Shown piece after piece: positions 6,170 to 6,287 of a DNA stretch of 6,287 nucleotides. Each line of letters opens with the position of its first letter. Position 1 is the stretch's first letter. Under the pieces are notes generated by a model. That model ran no database searches. It was not told the DNA's origin and saw only the letters and a program-made list of their open reading frames with translations. A program made the position numbers and the translations under genes. The stretch is from Paracoccaceae bacterium (GTDB lineage: Bacteria > Pseudomonadota > Alphaproteobacteria > Rhodobacterales > Rhodobacteraceae): NCBI GenBank assembly GCA_002401045.1, contig NVSA01000027.1, positions 1,563 to 7,849 on the forward strand, given 5' to 3'.

Positions 6170-6197
6170 ATCATATCGGCTATGCATAGACTGCAAA
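6170..6197 (-). promoter_or_regulatory. Candidate sigma-70-type promoter of the operon
   Basis: Minus-strand -35 TTTGCA (6197-6192; 4 of 6 consensus bases), 16-nt spacer, -10 TATGAT (6175-6170; 5 of 6). Transcription would begin near 6163, inside the palindrome 6153-6169, giving a leader of about 200 nt. A 10-bp perfect palindrome, CTATGCATAG (6180-6189), fills most of the spacer. A weaker alternative pair is TTGTGC (6144-6139) and TAAATA (6121-6116) with 17 nt between. Confidence 0.4.
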
Positions 6198-6287
6198 GTG
6201 AGTCTTAAAGCGAAATATGACACTCCTTATATAGGGCTACGGGATATAGAGGACGCAGTTGCACAAAACATCCAGTCTTCTGCATGT

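Larger units (their letters stand above)
5965..6287. other. Non-coding upstream region (323 nt) of the operon
   Basis: No convincing gene is seen on either strand. The region is AT-rich and holds, from right to left, a lone GCACAAAA box (6261-6268), a candidate promoter (6197-6170), two TGC-N3-GCA palindromes (centred at 6161 and 6137), an 8-bp hairpin (6108-6132), a bulged hairpin next to an eight-T run (6008-6062) and the ribosome binding site. Minus-strand frames that are open at the right edge end within about 50 to 80 nt and show no recognisable protein; one of them could be the last codons of a gene lying outside the window. Confidence 0.6.

Noticed and set aside
6115..6226. A 34-codon minus-strand frame starting with GTG next to AAGGAG.
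   Set aside because: The Shine-Dalgarno-like AAGGAG runs into the start codon with no spacer, the frame crosses the promoter and operator palindromes, and the product resembles nothing known to me.

Overview
The window carries five genes, all on the minus strand and tightly packed, so transcription runs from right to left: an AlsS-type acetolactate synthase, an iron-type alcohol dehydrogenase, phaE, phaC (together a two-subunit class III polyhydroxyalkanoate synthase) and a family I acyl-CoA transferase of the propionate CoA-transferase (Pct/YdiF) type. The transferase is cut by the left edge. Base composition is near-balanced and the genes have clear Shine-Dalgarno sites. This fits a proteobacterium, perhaps a marine or anoxia-tolerant alphaproteobacterium, because TGC-N3-GCA operators in front of a PHA operon are an alphaproteobacterial PhaR habit. 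The lineage call is an inference with low confidence.

Layout in transcription order. Positions 6287-5965 (323 nt) are non-coding as far as can be seen. They hold a candidate promoter, two closely related TGC-N3-GCA palindromes, an 8-bp hairpin and a bulged hairpin beside an A/T run. Positions 5964-4312 encode the acetolactate synthase (GTG start), 4299-3133 the Fe-ADH, 3120-2350 PhaE, 2342-1131 PhaC, and 1106 to beyond position 1 the CoA-transferase (TTG start). Intergenic gaps are 12, 12, 7 and 24 nt with no terminator between genes. In three of the four junctions the ribosome binding site overlaps the stop codon of the preceding gene, so this is very probably one translationally coupled operon.

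How the genes may work together: PhaE and PhaC polymerise hydroxyacyl-CoA at the granule surface. Pct-type enzymes move CoA from acetyl-CoA or propionyl-CoA onto short carboxylic acids, including 2- and 3-hydroxy acids, and could supply the monomer. The Fe-ADH interconverts an alcohol and an aldehyde or ketone with NAD(P)H, and the acetolactate synthase draws on pyruvate. No phaA (ketothiolase) or phaB (acetoacetyl-CoA reductase) is present in the window. Two readings are open: a dedicated route to a less usual PHA monomer built from pyruvate-derived units, or a set of carbon and reductant overflow sinks under common control. The sequence alone does not decide between them. A second point of interest is a lysine/alanine-rich, histone-H1-like tail on PhaC beyond the normal end of the family.
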